From an uncultured Lachnospiraceae bacterium (GTDB taxonomy: Bacteria > Bacillota > Clostridia > Lachnospirales > Lachnospiraceae): a DNA stretch of 64,000 bases. A program made the position numbers and the translations under genes. The notes beneath the pieces were generated by a model. It worked only from the letters and a program-made list of their open reading frames with translations, did not search any database and was not told where the DNA came from. Numbering within the stretch: the stretch's first letter is position 1; the number at the start of each line of letters is the position of its first letter. Below are positions 1 through 8,147 of the stretch, in pieces. Location of the stretch: assembly GCA_900548905.1 (NCBI GenBank), contig URMK01000010.1, positions 65,634 to 129,633 on the forward strand, written 5' to 3'.

Positions 1-34
1 CGCCTGATGCCGCCGTATAAAAACCCGAAAACAT
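1..34 (-). CDS. Flagellar rod/hook-family protein, first 11 codons only (FlgF/FlgG type)
   Basis: An ATG at 34-32 on the minus strand is preceded by AGGAGGAAACCT, a strong ribosome site. The readable codons give MFSGFYTAASG before the window ends. That start is typical of FlgF/FlgG-type rod proteins (FlhO/FlhP in Bacillus), whose N-termini read M-x-x-G-F-Y-T-A-A-S-G. It begins 10 bases after the fliA stop, so the operon continues beyond the window. Which rod protein it is cannot be decided from 11 residues. Confidence 0.6.
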   Translation of the reverse strand, partial: MFSGFYTAASG

Positions 35-44
35 AGGTTTCCTC

Positions 45-818
45 CTATCCTTCCATATATTCCCGCAGGCTGTCCCTGAGTTTTTTGACAGCCTTGGTAT
101 GGATTTGGCACACACGGGATTCCACCACATCCAGAATCCGTGCGATATCCGCATATTTCAGTTCCTCATAGTAATAAAGGGTAATGACCAGCCGCTCTTT
201 TTCCGTAAGGGCTTCCACGGCCCGGGCCAGTACTTCCGTAAGCTCCTGTCTGCAGAAGCTTTCCTCCGGACGCAGGGAGGTATCCGGACTTTCCGGTTCC
301 ATCCGGCTGACATTCTCCTGCGCATCCTGCATCAATCCTTCAAAGGAAAGGATGGAAGCCCGGTTCATATATTGCAGGTGGCTCTCTATCTTTTCCGGCA
401 AAATACCCATATAAGCGGCCACTTCCGCCACCTGAGGTTCCCTCATTTTCTCATGGGCAAGCTGCTGGAAGGCTTCGTCGATACGCCTCTGCAGGGAACG
501 CGCCCGATGAGGCACCCAGTCCTGGCTGCGGACAAAATCGATCAGGGAGCCCCGTATACGCAGGAACGCGAAGGTTTCAAAACGCGCCCCTTTCGAATCA
601 TCATATCGTTCCAGACAGTCCATCAGGGCAAGCATTCCCTGGTTCACCAGGTCTTCCTCCTGTGCATAGCCGGACGCCATGCCCCTCATCTGTACTGCGG
701 CGGAACGTACGAGATTACTATATTTAATAATAAGCTTTTCTCTCAGCTCAGGGCTGCCGGTCTGCTGGTATTCTTTCAGCATTTGGGCCTCCCTGTTTTC
801 CGTCAACTCCGCCAACAT
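45..818 (-). CDS. fliA: RNA polymerase sigma factor FliA (sigma-28/SigD)
   Basis: This is an alternative sigma factor that directs RNA polymerase to late flagellar, motility and autolysin promoters. At 257 aa it matches the family length. A region 2 core lies at about residues 50-100 (EEDLVNQGMLALMDCLERYD, then a FETFAFLRIRGSLID-type stretch with the basic, aromatic tract that melts the -10). Region 4 lies near the C-terminus (ALTEKERLVI, then a helix-turn-helix ending in AVKKLRDSL). Start ATG at 818 has a GAAAGGA ribosome site and lies 11 bases after flhA. Placing fliA at the end of the early flagellar operon is standard in Clostridia and Bacilli. No anti-sigma factor FlgM is visible here. 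Confidence 0.9.
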   Translation of the reverse strand: MLAELTENREAQMLKEYQQTGSPELREKLIIKYSNLVRSAAVQMRGMASGYAQEEDLVNQGMLALMDCLERYDDSKGARFETFAFLRIRGSLIDFVRSQDWVPHRARSLQRRIDEAFQQLAHEKMREPQVAEVAAYMGILPEKIESHLQYMNRASILSFEGLMQDAQENVSRMEPESPDTSLRPEESFCRQELTEVLARAVEALTEKERLVITLYYYEELKYADIARILDVVESRVCQIHTKAVKKLRDSLREYMEG

Positions 819-829
819 AGCTATCCTTT

Positions 830-2878
830 CTACGGCAGGGCAATATTACCCAGCGCCTGAATCTGAATATTATTATCAATCTCACTGAATGAAAGTACCG
901 TCACATCAGGGTAAAACTGGTCAATCAGCTTTTTAAAATAAAGGCGCACCACGGGTGAGGTCAGTACGATAGGCACATTGACCAAATCTTTAATTTTATT
1001 GATTTCCCCTGTGGACGCGGTGATAATGCTTTGTATGGAGGAAGGATCCAGGGCCAGATAAGAACCGGTATCCGTCTTTTTCACAGACGACATGAGCATG
1101 TTCTCTATTTTTTCATCCAGGCTTATCACTTTCATCTGCCCCGCTTCGGAAAAGCGGTGGGAAATGGTCCGTTTCAGAGCCTGGCGTACATATTCCGTAA
1201 GCATGTCCGTATCCTTGATCTGTTTACCATAGTCGCCCACCGTCTCAATAATGGTTTCCATATCCCGGATGGGAATGGATTCCCTGAGCAGGTTAGCCAG
1301 AACCTTCTGCAGCCCGCCCGGGCTGATAATGCCGGGAACGGTGTCCTCCACAATACTGCTGTTGGTCTTTTTCAGGTTTTCCAGCAGATTATTGACCTCC
1401 TGCCGGTTGAGCAATTCGTAAAGATGCTCCTTGATGACCTCCGAAAGATGGGTGATGACCACAGAAGCGGGATCGATCAGGGTATAACCTGCCATTTCCG
1501 CCTGGATTTTCCGATCCTCGCTAATCCATTTCGCCGGGATATGGAAGGCCGGATCAATGGTATCGATTCCGGGAATCTCATCCGCATCGGGTCCGGGAGA
1601 AAGGGCCAGGAAATGATCCATGAGGATATCCCCTCTTGCCACCTCTTCTCCTTTTAAAAGGATGCTGTACTGGTTCGGATTAAGCTGGCCGCTGTCCTTA
1701 ATGCGGACAGACGGAATGACGAACCCCATTTCCAGTGCCATCTGCTTACGGAACATGACCACACGATCAATGAAATTGCCGCCGCTGCTCTCATCCGCAA
1801 GGGGGATAAGGCTGTATCCGAATTCCATCTCTATCTGTTCCACATTCAAAAGGCCGTAAATATTGTCTATATTTTTATAAAAAGAAGCTTCGCTCGTAAC
1901 TTCCGCCTCCACAAGACCGGGCACGGATTCTTCCACGATATTTTTCTGCTTTCTTAGCAGGTAATAACCTCCCGCCATAAGGACGGCAGAGGTGCAAAGG
2001 ATCTGGAACACCGGGAAACCGGGTATCAGGCACAGGCATGCCGCTGCCGCACCCGCCATCATGATCACGCGGGGCTGGGCAAGAAACTGTCTGGTCACAT
2101 CCTCGCTGAGACTGTTCTCCGAAGCGGAACGGGTAACGATCATACCGGTGGCTACTGAAATAAGCAGCGCCGGGATCTGGGATACCAGGCCGTCACCGAT
2201 AGTTGATGTGGTGTAAATCTGCATGATTTCAGTGATACTTCCCTGATTGTTCATGGTTCCCACCAGAACGCCGCCTATAAAATTAATAAGCGTAATGATA
2301 ATAGAGATGATGGCATCCCCTTTTACAAACTTCGTGGCACCGTCCATAGATCCGAAGAAATCCGCTTCCCTCTGTACCTTGGCCCTGCGTATTCTGGCTT
2401 GCTGTTCGTCAATCAGGCCGGTATTTAAGTCCGCATCAATTGCCATCTGCTTCCCCGGCATGGCGTCCAGGGTAAAACGTGCCGCAACCTCCGCCACACG
2501 TTCGGAGCCTTTGGTAATGACAATGAACTGTACCAGGACGATAATCAGGAAAATAATAAACCCGATAACCGCATTTCCCCGGATTACAAATTCTCCGAAG
2601 GTCTTTACCACCTGCCCCGCATATCCGTTGTCAAACAGAATCTTACGGGTGGAGGAGATATTGAGCCCCAGCCGGAAAAGAGTTGTAATCAAAAGAATCG
2701 ACGGAAATACGGAAAATTCCAGGGTTTCCCTGATATACATTGCCATACACAGTATCATCAGTGACAAAGTGATATTCAATATGAAGAAAAAATCAAGCAA
2801 AAAGGTGGGAAGAGGAATCAGGATCAGGAAAACAATTCCGATAACTCCCGCTGTCACCACAATATTATATCGTTTCAA
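830..2878 (-). CDS. flhA: Flagellar type III export gate protein FlhA
   Basis: FlhA is the largest membrane subunit of the flagellar export gate and a docking platform for chaperone-substrate complexes. The 682 aa match the family. The first ~310 residues are membrane segments with the family signature around residues 67-81 (LFRLGLNISSTRKIL) and the cytoplasmic loop motif RFTLDAMPGKQMAIDADLN. Residues ~330-682 form the soluble C-terminal domain. The start codon is TTG at 2878-2876, directly after the fliY stop; no better ATG exists upstream and the start fits the family. Its usual gate partners fliP, fliQ, fliR and flhB are not beside it, which is unusual for a clostridial flagellar operon. 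Confidence 0.95.
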   Translation of the reverse strand: MKRYNIVVTAGVIGIVFLILIPLPTFLLDFFFILNITLSLMILCMAMYIRETLEFSVFPSILLITTLFRLGLNISSTRKILFDNGYAGQVVKTFGEFVIRGNAVIGFIIFLIIVLVQFIVITKGSERVAEVAARFTLDAMPGKQMAIDADLNTGLIDEQQARIRRAKVQREADFFGSMDGATKFVKGDAIISIIITLINFIGGVLVGTMNNQGSITEIMQIYTTSTIGDGLVSQIPALLISVATGMIVTRSASENSLSEDVTRQFLAQPRVIMMAGAAAACLCLIPGFPVFQILCTSAVLMAGGYYLLRKQKNIVEESVPGLVEAEVTSEASFYKNIDNIYGLLNVEQIEMEFGYSLIPLADESSGGNFIDRVVMFRKQMALEMGFVIPSVRIKDSGQLNPNQYSILLKGEEVARGDILMDHFLALSPGPDADEIPGIDTIDPAFHIPAKWISEDRKIQAEMAGYTLIDPASVVITHLSEVIKEHLYELLNRQEVNNLLENLKKTNSSIVEDTVPGIISPGGLQKVLANLLRESIPIRDMETIIETVGDYGKQIKDTDMLTEYVRQALKRTISHRFSEAGQMKVISLDEKIENMLMSSVKKTDTGSYLALDPSSIQSIITASTGEINKIKDLVNVPIVLTSPVVRLYFKKLIDQFYPDVTVLSFSEIDNNIQIQALGNIALP

Positions 2879-3910
2879 TTACAGATCACCATTTTCTATA
2901 ATACTCTTGGTATTTACGATCTCGCTGATACGCACCCCGAAGTTATCATCGATGACTACCACTTCGCCCCGTGCGATCAACTGGCCGTTAACAATAATAT
3001 CCACCGGTGCGTCAGCCTGTTTGTCCAGTTCCACTACCATTCCGTTATTAAAGCTCAGTATTTCTTTCAGCTTCCGCCTGGTTTTCCCGATTTCCACCGA
3101 AACATGAAGGGGGACATCCATTAAAAGCCCCAGGTTTCCCTGCGGGATGGAAGCAGTCTGCATTTGTGATGTACCCTGGTTTGCGATTTCGTTCTGCCGG
3201 TTTACCACAGGCAGAAGGGTATTGCCGTCATCCGTCAGGCTTTCCCTGATCTGGATACTGTTGCGCGCCTCTTCTTCCTGAACCGCCCGTTCCTCTTCCC
3301 GCTTCTTTTTAGCTGCTGCCTCCTGCATCAGGCTATCGGCAGCCGTTTCTGAGATGCACTCCATGAACTCTGTTTCCAGCAGATCCCCTATGGTCATGCC
3401 ATAACGGATTACCGTGGTTTTTGCGGCTGCATCGTCTCCCATAATTTCCCAGAGACGCTGTCCGCTGTCGGAAAGGGAAAGCTGGCAATCCGAGGAATCC
3501 ATGGTATTCTCCAGATATCCTGCCAGCGATTTGGCGGCGCTGTGTACCATTTGGTTCATCAGTTCTCCCGCCGCACTCATAGCGACTTCGTCAAACGCAA
3601 AGTCCGGATCCGGAAGGTCGTCATTTCCCATCAGCTTATTCAGGAAAGCCTGTATGTCACGCTGCCTGAATATCATGACAATGGTGCCTGCCGCATTAGA
3701 GGTGAGGCAGCTCTTGGCGAACAGGGCCGGTTCCAGAATGCTGTATTCCACATCCTTAATCAATATTTCCGATGTTACGGGTTCCTTAATCTCTATCTTT
3801 GTCTTAAGCATGGCAGAGATGGATTCCCCTGCCGCTTTTCCATATTGTTCCATCAGCTTATCAAAGATACTTTCCTCCGACATATACCGGATTTCCTGCT
3901 CTGCTGCCAT
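2879..3910 (-). CDS. fliY: Flagellar motor switch phosphatase FliY (CheC-like + FliN domains)
   Basis: This C-ring protein would join the rotor switch and dephosphorylate CheY-P. The 343 aa split into a CheC/FliM-like N-terminal half (about residues 20-200), an Ala/Glu/Lys-rich linker (200-225) and a C-terminal FliN/SpoA domain (about 260-335, DVPLHVSVEIGKTRRKLKEI). One phosphatase signature S-x3-E-x2-N is visible (S112, E116, N119), but the proline usually 22 residues later is not there. A second active site is not recognisable. There is no clear FliM-type CheY-binding peptide at the N-terminus. The start is supported by GGAG overlapping the motA end. fliM, which normally precedes it, is missing. 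Confidence 0.82.
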   Translation of the reverse strand: MAAEQEIRYMSEESIFDKLMEQYGKAAGESISAMLKTKIEIKEPVTSEILIKDVEYSILEPALFAKSCLTSNAAGTIVMIFRQRDIQAFLNKLMGNDDLPDPDFAFDEVAMSAAGELMNQMVHSAAKSLAGYLENTMDSSDCQLSLSDSGQRLWEIMGDDAAAKTTVIRYGMTIGDLLETEFMECISETAADSLMQEAAAKKKREEERAVQEEEARNSIQIRESLTDDGNTLLPVVNRQNEIANQGTSQMQTASIPQGNLGLLMDVPLHVSVEIGKTRRKLKEILSFNNGMVVELDKQADAPVDIIVNGQLIARGEVVVIDDNFGVRISEIVNTKSIIENGDL

Positions 3911-3915
3911 ATTGC

Positions 3916-4782
3916 CTAACTCCTTTTATCCTGATTATTCTTCTTTTTCCTGCCGAAGCGTCCGGGCTTCCTGCCTTCTTCCTGCGTCCCCTCTTCTTCC
4001 TCATTCACCCGTTTCATATGGGCCGGGAGAAGCTTGTAGAGCTTTTCTTCAATATATCTGGGATTCTCTCCCTCCTGGATAGCAATAACCCCCTCCATGA
4101 CCAGCTGTTTACACAGAAATTCTTCTTCATGGCGGGCCTTCAGCTTGCTTGCCACCGGCAGACAGACGACATTTGCCAGCAGAGAGCCGTATAACGTGGT
4201 GATAAGCGCCACCGCCATACCGCTTGCCAGCGCATTCACGTCCTGCATGTTCCCCAGCATCAGAATCAGTCCGATAAGCGTTCCGATCATACCGAAGGCC
4301 GGTGCGAATCCTGCCGCCTTTTCATAGAAGCTGCGATCCAGGGCATGACGTGCATCCAGCTGATCCAGCTCTGTTTCCATGGCCGTCTTTACCTTTTCCG
4401 AATCTACGGAATCCACCACCAGCATCAGGCTGTTGTGCAGGAACGGTTCATCAATTTCATTCAGCTTATCCTCCAGGGACAGGAGTCCTTTCATCCTGGC
4501 TTCCGTTGCAAGCTCTACAATCTGCTGGATGGACTGCCTGGGATCAAACCGCTGGGGCCTGAAGATAATCTGCATATGCTTTCCTATTTTTTTAAACGCG
4601 CTGGGGGGGAAGGAAAGCATCATGACGCCAATCGTTCCTCCTACCGTTATGGCAAGGCTTGGATAGTCCCAGAAAGCATGCAGATTTCCAAAAACAATCC
4701 GGGCGGTATCGGAATCAAACAGAATTCCGAACAGCACCATTCCAACTGCCAAAATCAAACCAATAACCGACAAAAAGTCCAT
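3916..4782 (-). CDS. motA: Flagellar motor stator protein MotA
   Basis: MotA is the inner-membrane stator subunit that converts ion flow into torque through contact with FliG. The 288 aa show the four expected membrane segments: about 3-23, 41-60, 156-177 and 185-210. The cytoplasmic loop carries the conserved ARMKGLLSLED stretch (residues 96-106) that supplies the charged residues facing FliG. The C-terminus is a basic tail. MotB, its obligate partner and normally the next gene, is absent: fliY begins 5 bases after the motA stop. MotB must be encoded elsewhere if the motor works. Confidence 0.93.
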   Translation of the reverse strand: MDFLSVIGLILAVGMVLFGILFDSDTARIVFGNLHAFWDYPSLAITVGGTIGVMMLSFPPSAFKKIGKHMQIIFRPQRFDPRQSIQQIVELATEARMKGLLSLEDKLNEIDEPFLHNSLMLVVDSVDSEKVKTAMETELDQLDARHALDRSFYEKAAGFAPAFGMIGTLIGLILMLGNMQDVNALASGMAVALITTLYGSLLANVVCLPVASKLKARHEEEFLCKQLVMEGVIAIQEGENPRYIEEKLYKLLPAHMKRVNEEEEGTQEEGRKPGRFGRKKKNNQDKRS

Positions 4783-4860
4783 AACCTGTTACATCCTTTT
4801 CTCTTTTGTTTCTTTCGGCGTAACTGTTTTGCTTTCTCACAGTTACCTTCCGGCCTCCTT

Positions 4861-5070
4861 TCAGGAGGGCCCTGCGCCGCCCAGCAGCTCACGGACGATA
4901 CTCCTTCGTTCTTCCCGTATCCGTTCCACCACCTCATCCATTGTTTCCTTCACAATAAGATGCTTGCCGTTGGTGAGAAGGATTGTGGTATCCGGATTTT
5001 CGGAGACCATTTCTATTAAGTCGGGGTTCAGAACAAACCGTTCCCCGTTCAGTTTTCTTAGGAAAATCAC
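4861..5070 (-). CDS. flbD: FlbD family flagellar protein
   Basis: This small 69-aa protein belongs to the FlbD/SwrD family found between flgE and motA in Firmicutes and spirochaetes. The pattern MIFLRKLNGERFVLN, then PDTTI-L-NGKHLIVKE, is characteristic. In Bacillus the homologue (SwrD) raises motor power, so a role with MotA is likely by family; nothing in the sequence shows a catalytic site. Its place between the hook gene and motA is the usual one. A 78-bp gap separates it from motA. Confidence 0.85.
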   Translation of the reverse strand: MIFLRKLNGERFVLNPDLIEMVSENPDTTILLTNGKHLIVKETMDEVVERIREERRSIVRELLGGAGPS

Positions 5071-5102
5071 GGATACCTTCTCCTTTTCTCATTCCGTCCT
5101 GT

Positions 5103-6812
5103 TTATCTCTTCAGGTTCACCAGCTCCTCCAGAATGGTATCGGATACCGTAATAATCCTGGAGTTGGCCTGAAAACCTCTCTGGGTCACTATCATATCTG
5201 AGAATTCCGAGGAAATATCCACATTTGACATTTCCAGTGCGGAAGACTGAAGCGCACCGGAACCATTGGTTCCCGCCTGGCACAGCTTGGCGGTACCGGA
5301 GTTGGCCGTCTGCTGGAAGTAGGAATTCCCCACCTCCTCCAGGCCATAGGGGTTTTCAAAGGTGGCGAGATCAATTCGTCCCACCTGGATTTTACCTTTA
5401 TCCGGATGATTTACCTCAATGACACCGTTTGACAGAACCGAAACGCCTACCTGGGAAGAGGATAAGGTTCCGCCTGCGGTGCCGCCCTCCAGGACGAAGC
5501 CCTTCTGTCCCAGCCCCAACTCTTTGGAATCCTGGGATGCGGTTACCGTCCCCTTTCCGGCGGAGGTCATACCGGGATTTGTTTCCGTGTTGATGTCCGC
5601 TCCTGCATGGGCCTTCTGCCATTCGTCCGACAGCTTGGTAAAACCTTCGTGTGTCATTTCAATATATTGTCCGGCTTCTTCCCCGGCTTTTACCGGGCTT
5701 TCTTTCAAAAGTACGGAATTGGCCGCCGTACTGGAGGAATCAATATGACCTACAAAGGTTCTTGTGTCCGCTCCGGTTCCCACCGTAGCCGTTATTTTCC
5801 ATTCCGCCTTCGTGTCAGCCGTTGCTTTGATGTACTCCGCTTTAAATTCCACATCGCCTTCTGCGGTGAATTTGGGTACGCTGCTTACGGTTTTGGCAAG
5901 CATGGACCCAAAAATACCATTGTTGGCCGAATCGGCAGCGGAAAGAGTCATTTCTCCGGGAACCACATCGAAATTGTAGCCCAGGATCTCCGCGCCGGTC
6001 AGGCCTCCTGCGGGAAACAGGCCGCCGTCCGGCACCGCCGTCAGCGACAGCTTTCCGGTGGGATATTCTTTACCGCCGTTTGCCTGGGTGATGGCCGTAT
6101 TTACCTTATCCATCAGATCGGTAAGGCTGCTGAAGACGGATTTGGCATTGACCCGGACCGTTATCGAACCGGTGCTTATTTCCGTATCCTTAACAACGGC
6201 GTCGGCCCCGTCCGGAAGCGTATCGTCCACCACAAAGTTCACGGACACATTGGCATCCGTCGTCGCTTTTTCCGAAGTCAGGGTATAACGGATCCCATTA
6301 ATTGTTTCTGTTTTTACCGCTTTTGCGGCAAGCTGTGAGGGAATATCAAGATGGATCTTGTTGGATCCCGGCCCTTTTCCCAGCGGATCCCCGGAAACGC
6401 CCAATACCGTATAGCCGTTGGCATCAGTCAGGTTACCGCTGTTAGGGTCTATTTGAAGTGCGCCGGCCCTGGTATAGAATATATTACCGTCCGAATCCTG
6501 TACCTGGAAAAAACCTTCTCCGGCGATCGCCACGTCCAGCCCCCTGTTGGTGGACTGGAATGCGGAACGGCTCATGTCCAGGTCAATACCTGCCAGCTGT
6601 GTGCCGTATCCGATCTGGGAAGCATTGGTTCCTCCCATAGTAGCGCTTCCGCCCGTGGCGTTTTGAAGTGTCTGATAAAATACATCTGAAAATCGTCCTC
6701 TGCTGGACTTAAATCCGTATGTATTGACATTGGCAATATTATTGCCGATTACGTCAAGCTTACTCTGGTGTGCCTTCATACCGGACACCGCTGAATACAA
6801 TGATCGTAACAT
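5103..6812 (-). CDS. flgE: Flagellar hook protein FlgE
   Basis: FlgE forms the flexible hook outside the cell and is exported by the flagellar type III system. The 569 aa contain the N-terminal rod/hook signature (MLRSLYSAVSGMKAHQSKLD, then IGNNIANVNTYGFK) and the matching C-terminal helix (SNVDISSEFSDMIVTQRGFQ, then a VSDTILEELVNLKR-type ending) that pack into the coiled core. The middle (about 150-480) is a Thr/Ala/Gly-rich surface region, somewhat larger than in minimal FlgE proteins. The start is supported by AAAGGAG 8 bases before the ATG. Confidence 0.93.
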   Translation of the reverse strand: MLRSLYSAVSGMKAHQSKLDVIGNNIANVNTYGFKSSRGRFSDVFYQTLQNATGGSATMGGTNASQIGYGTQLAGIDLDMSRSAFQSTNRGLDVAIAGEGFFQVQDSDGNIFYTRAGALQIDPNSGNLTDANGYTVLGVSGDPLGKGPGSNKIHLDIPSQLAAKAVKTETINGIRYTLTSEKATTDANVSVNFVVDDTLPDGADAVVKDTEISTGSITVRVNAKSVFSSLTDLMDKVNTAITQANGGKEYPTGKLSLTAVPDGGLFPAGGLTGAEILGYNFDVVPGEMTLSAADSANNGIFGSMLAKTVSSVPKFTAEGDVEFKAEYIKATADTKAEWKITATVGTGADTRTFVGHIDSSSTAANSVLLKESPVKAGEEAGQYIEMTHEGFTKLSDEWQKAHAGADINTETNPGMTSAGKGTVTASQDSKELGLGQKGFVLEGGTAGGTLSSSQVGVSVLSNGVIEVNHPDKGKIQVGRIDLATFENPYGLEEVGNSYFQQTANSGTAKLCQAGTNGSGALQSSALEMSNVDISSEFSDMIVTQRGFQANSRIITVSDTILEELVNLKR

Positions 6813-6883
6813 TGTAAATCTCCTTTTCCACCGTCCTTACCCGTCCGTCATTCGGGGTAAGATAGCCTCCAAAAAAGGACCGG

Positions 6884-7288
6884 CTATATCATTACGGTTC
6901 CATCAATATTGGTGAATACGGTACCCTTCAGGCTGCCGTCATTCACAACAGTAACTACCTTGTTATTCGGTACATTCACTACAAAAGCTGTGGTATCCAT
7001 CAGAATCAAAGGCGACCGCAGCCCCTTTTCTTCCGCCAGCCGTACGCCTTCATTCAGCCGTTCCAGCTGTCCGGGGGATACGTCCACATTCCGTTCCACC
7101 ACGCGTTCCATGGCATGTTTGGAAAAAGCCACTGTGCTTTCTTCCCGGATTCTCTCTTCCAGAAGCGTCTGAAAAGAAGGCTGCTCCTCTCCGGGGGATT
7201 CCACAGCATCCCGGTTCTGTTGGATAGCAACGGGATTGCCTGTATATATCGGCCTTTGCAGCAACTGGTTATATCGTAACGGATCCAT
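6884..7288 (-). CDS. Flagellar operon protein of the TIGR02530 (flg_new) family
   Basis: This 134-aa soluble protein sits between flgD and flgE, exactly where the conserved but poorly characterised flg_new family lies in Firmicutes. The core SKHAMERVVERNVDVSPGQL followed by LILMDTTAFVVNVPNNKVV and an FTNIDG ending matches that family. It is proposed to help hook or hook-cap assembly because of its gene position; no enzyme motif or export signal is visible. The N-terminal ~35 residues are variable and polar. Confidence 0.85.
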   Translation of the reverse strand: MDPLRYNQLLQRPIYTGNPVAIQQNRDAVESPGEEQPSFQTLLEERIREESTVAFSKHAMERVVERNVDVSPGQLERLNEGVRLAEEKGLRSPLILMDTTAFVVNVPNNKVVTVVNDGSLKGTVFTNIDGTVMI

Positions 7289-7309
7289 CCCTCATCCTCC
7301 TTCCCGTTC

Positions 7310-8104
7310 CTATGCATCCTGCGCATGGTCCGTTTCTTCCGCGCTTCCGCTGTCTTGCATCCCTCCGCTTCCATCTGCGCTTGCGCTGTCTTGCATCCCT
7401 CCGCTTCCGTCCGCGCTTCCGCTGTCTTGCGTCCCTTCGCTTCCGTCTGCACTTGCGCTTCCCTGCGTCCCTCCGCTTCCGTCTGTTCCGCCGGTTTTAT
7501 CTTCCTCCGCCGTCCCGGACATTCCGCTTTCCGCCGCCTTCCGCACGCTTTCAAACCCTTCCGTCAGCCTGCCGTCCAGCATCTTGTTCATATCCTCCAG
7601 CTGGCTGCTGATTTTTTTCAGGGCGCTGTCGCTCTGGCTTGAAGGCTTCACTTCCATGATCTCATCCAGCGTAAATCCTTTGCCTCCTACAAATATCATG
7701 TATTCTCCGTCCAGCAGGGATACCTTTTCCACCGGGCCCTCCGTGGTCGTCAGGTCGCCGTTAACAGTGATCTTCGCCGCCGTCACGTCTTTGCCCACAA
7801 GGGATGTGGCATAGGTGCTTTTGGCATTATACGCAAGCTCCTGCATCTGCTGCATAGTGGTGAACTGCGCCAGCTGGGTTACATATTGGGTATCATCAAC
7901 CGGATTCATAAAATCCTGGTTTTTCAGCTGCTCCACCATCAGGACCAGAAAATCATCGATGGAAACCTGCCGGTCCGATTGCTTTTCAAAGACCGCGTCA
8001 ATTACATTCCCGGTACCGTCCGTCCCGCCGGCTTCCGTCCCGCTGTCTCTTGTATAGGGCGAGGTATAAGAACCATAGCTGTTGTTCAAACCGTCTACCG
8101 CCAT
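7310..8104 (-). CDS. flgD: Flagellar hook capping protein FlgD with a repetitive C-terminal tail
   Basis: FlgD is the scaffold that caps the growing hook so that FlgE can polymerise. The 264 aa carry the FlgD core at about residues 40-155, with the signature DDFLVLMVEQLKNQDFMNPV and DDTQYVTQLAQFTTMQQMQE. After a short coiled stretch the last ~75 residues are a low-complexity Gly/Ser/Asp/Gln tail built from 12-residue repeats (ADGSGGMQDSxS). The tail is encoded by a 36-bp tandem repeat and is not part of normal FlgD. The core is complete, so the protein is likely functional; the tail length may vary between strains. Confidence 0.87.
   Translation of the reverse strand: MAVDGLNNSYGSYTSPYTRDSGTEAGGTDGTGNVIDAVFEKQSDRQVSIDDFLVLMVEQLKNQDFMNPVDDTQYVTQLAQFTTMQQMQELAYNAKSTYATSLVGKDVTAAKITVNGDLTTTEGPVEKVSLLDGEYMIFVGGKGFTLDEIMEVKPSSQSDSALKKISSQLEDMNKMLDGRLTEGFESVRKAAESGMSGTAEEDKTGGTDGSGGTQGSASADGSEGTQDSGSADGSGGMQDSASADGSGGMQDSGSAEETDHAQDA
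7341..7484. repeat. Four 36-bp tandem repeats inside flgD
   Basis: Four head-to-tail 36-base units run 7341-7376, 7377-7412, 7413-7448 and 7449-7484. On the plus strand each begins with GC-(G/A)-CTT and ends with CGCTTCC-(A/G)-TC. The first three are nearly identical and the fourth is more diverged. The unit is a multiple of three, so gain or loss of copies keeps the flgD frame and changes the tail by 12 residues. Confidence 0.9.
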
Positions 8105-8147
8105 TTGGTCTGCTTCCTCCTTTCTTATTTAATTCCTTTCCGTTTAA

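Noticed and set aside
7341..7484. Possible CRISPR-like array
   Set aside because: The 36-base units are directly adjacent with no spacers and encode the FlgD tail, so they are tandem coding repeats.
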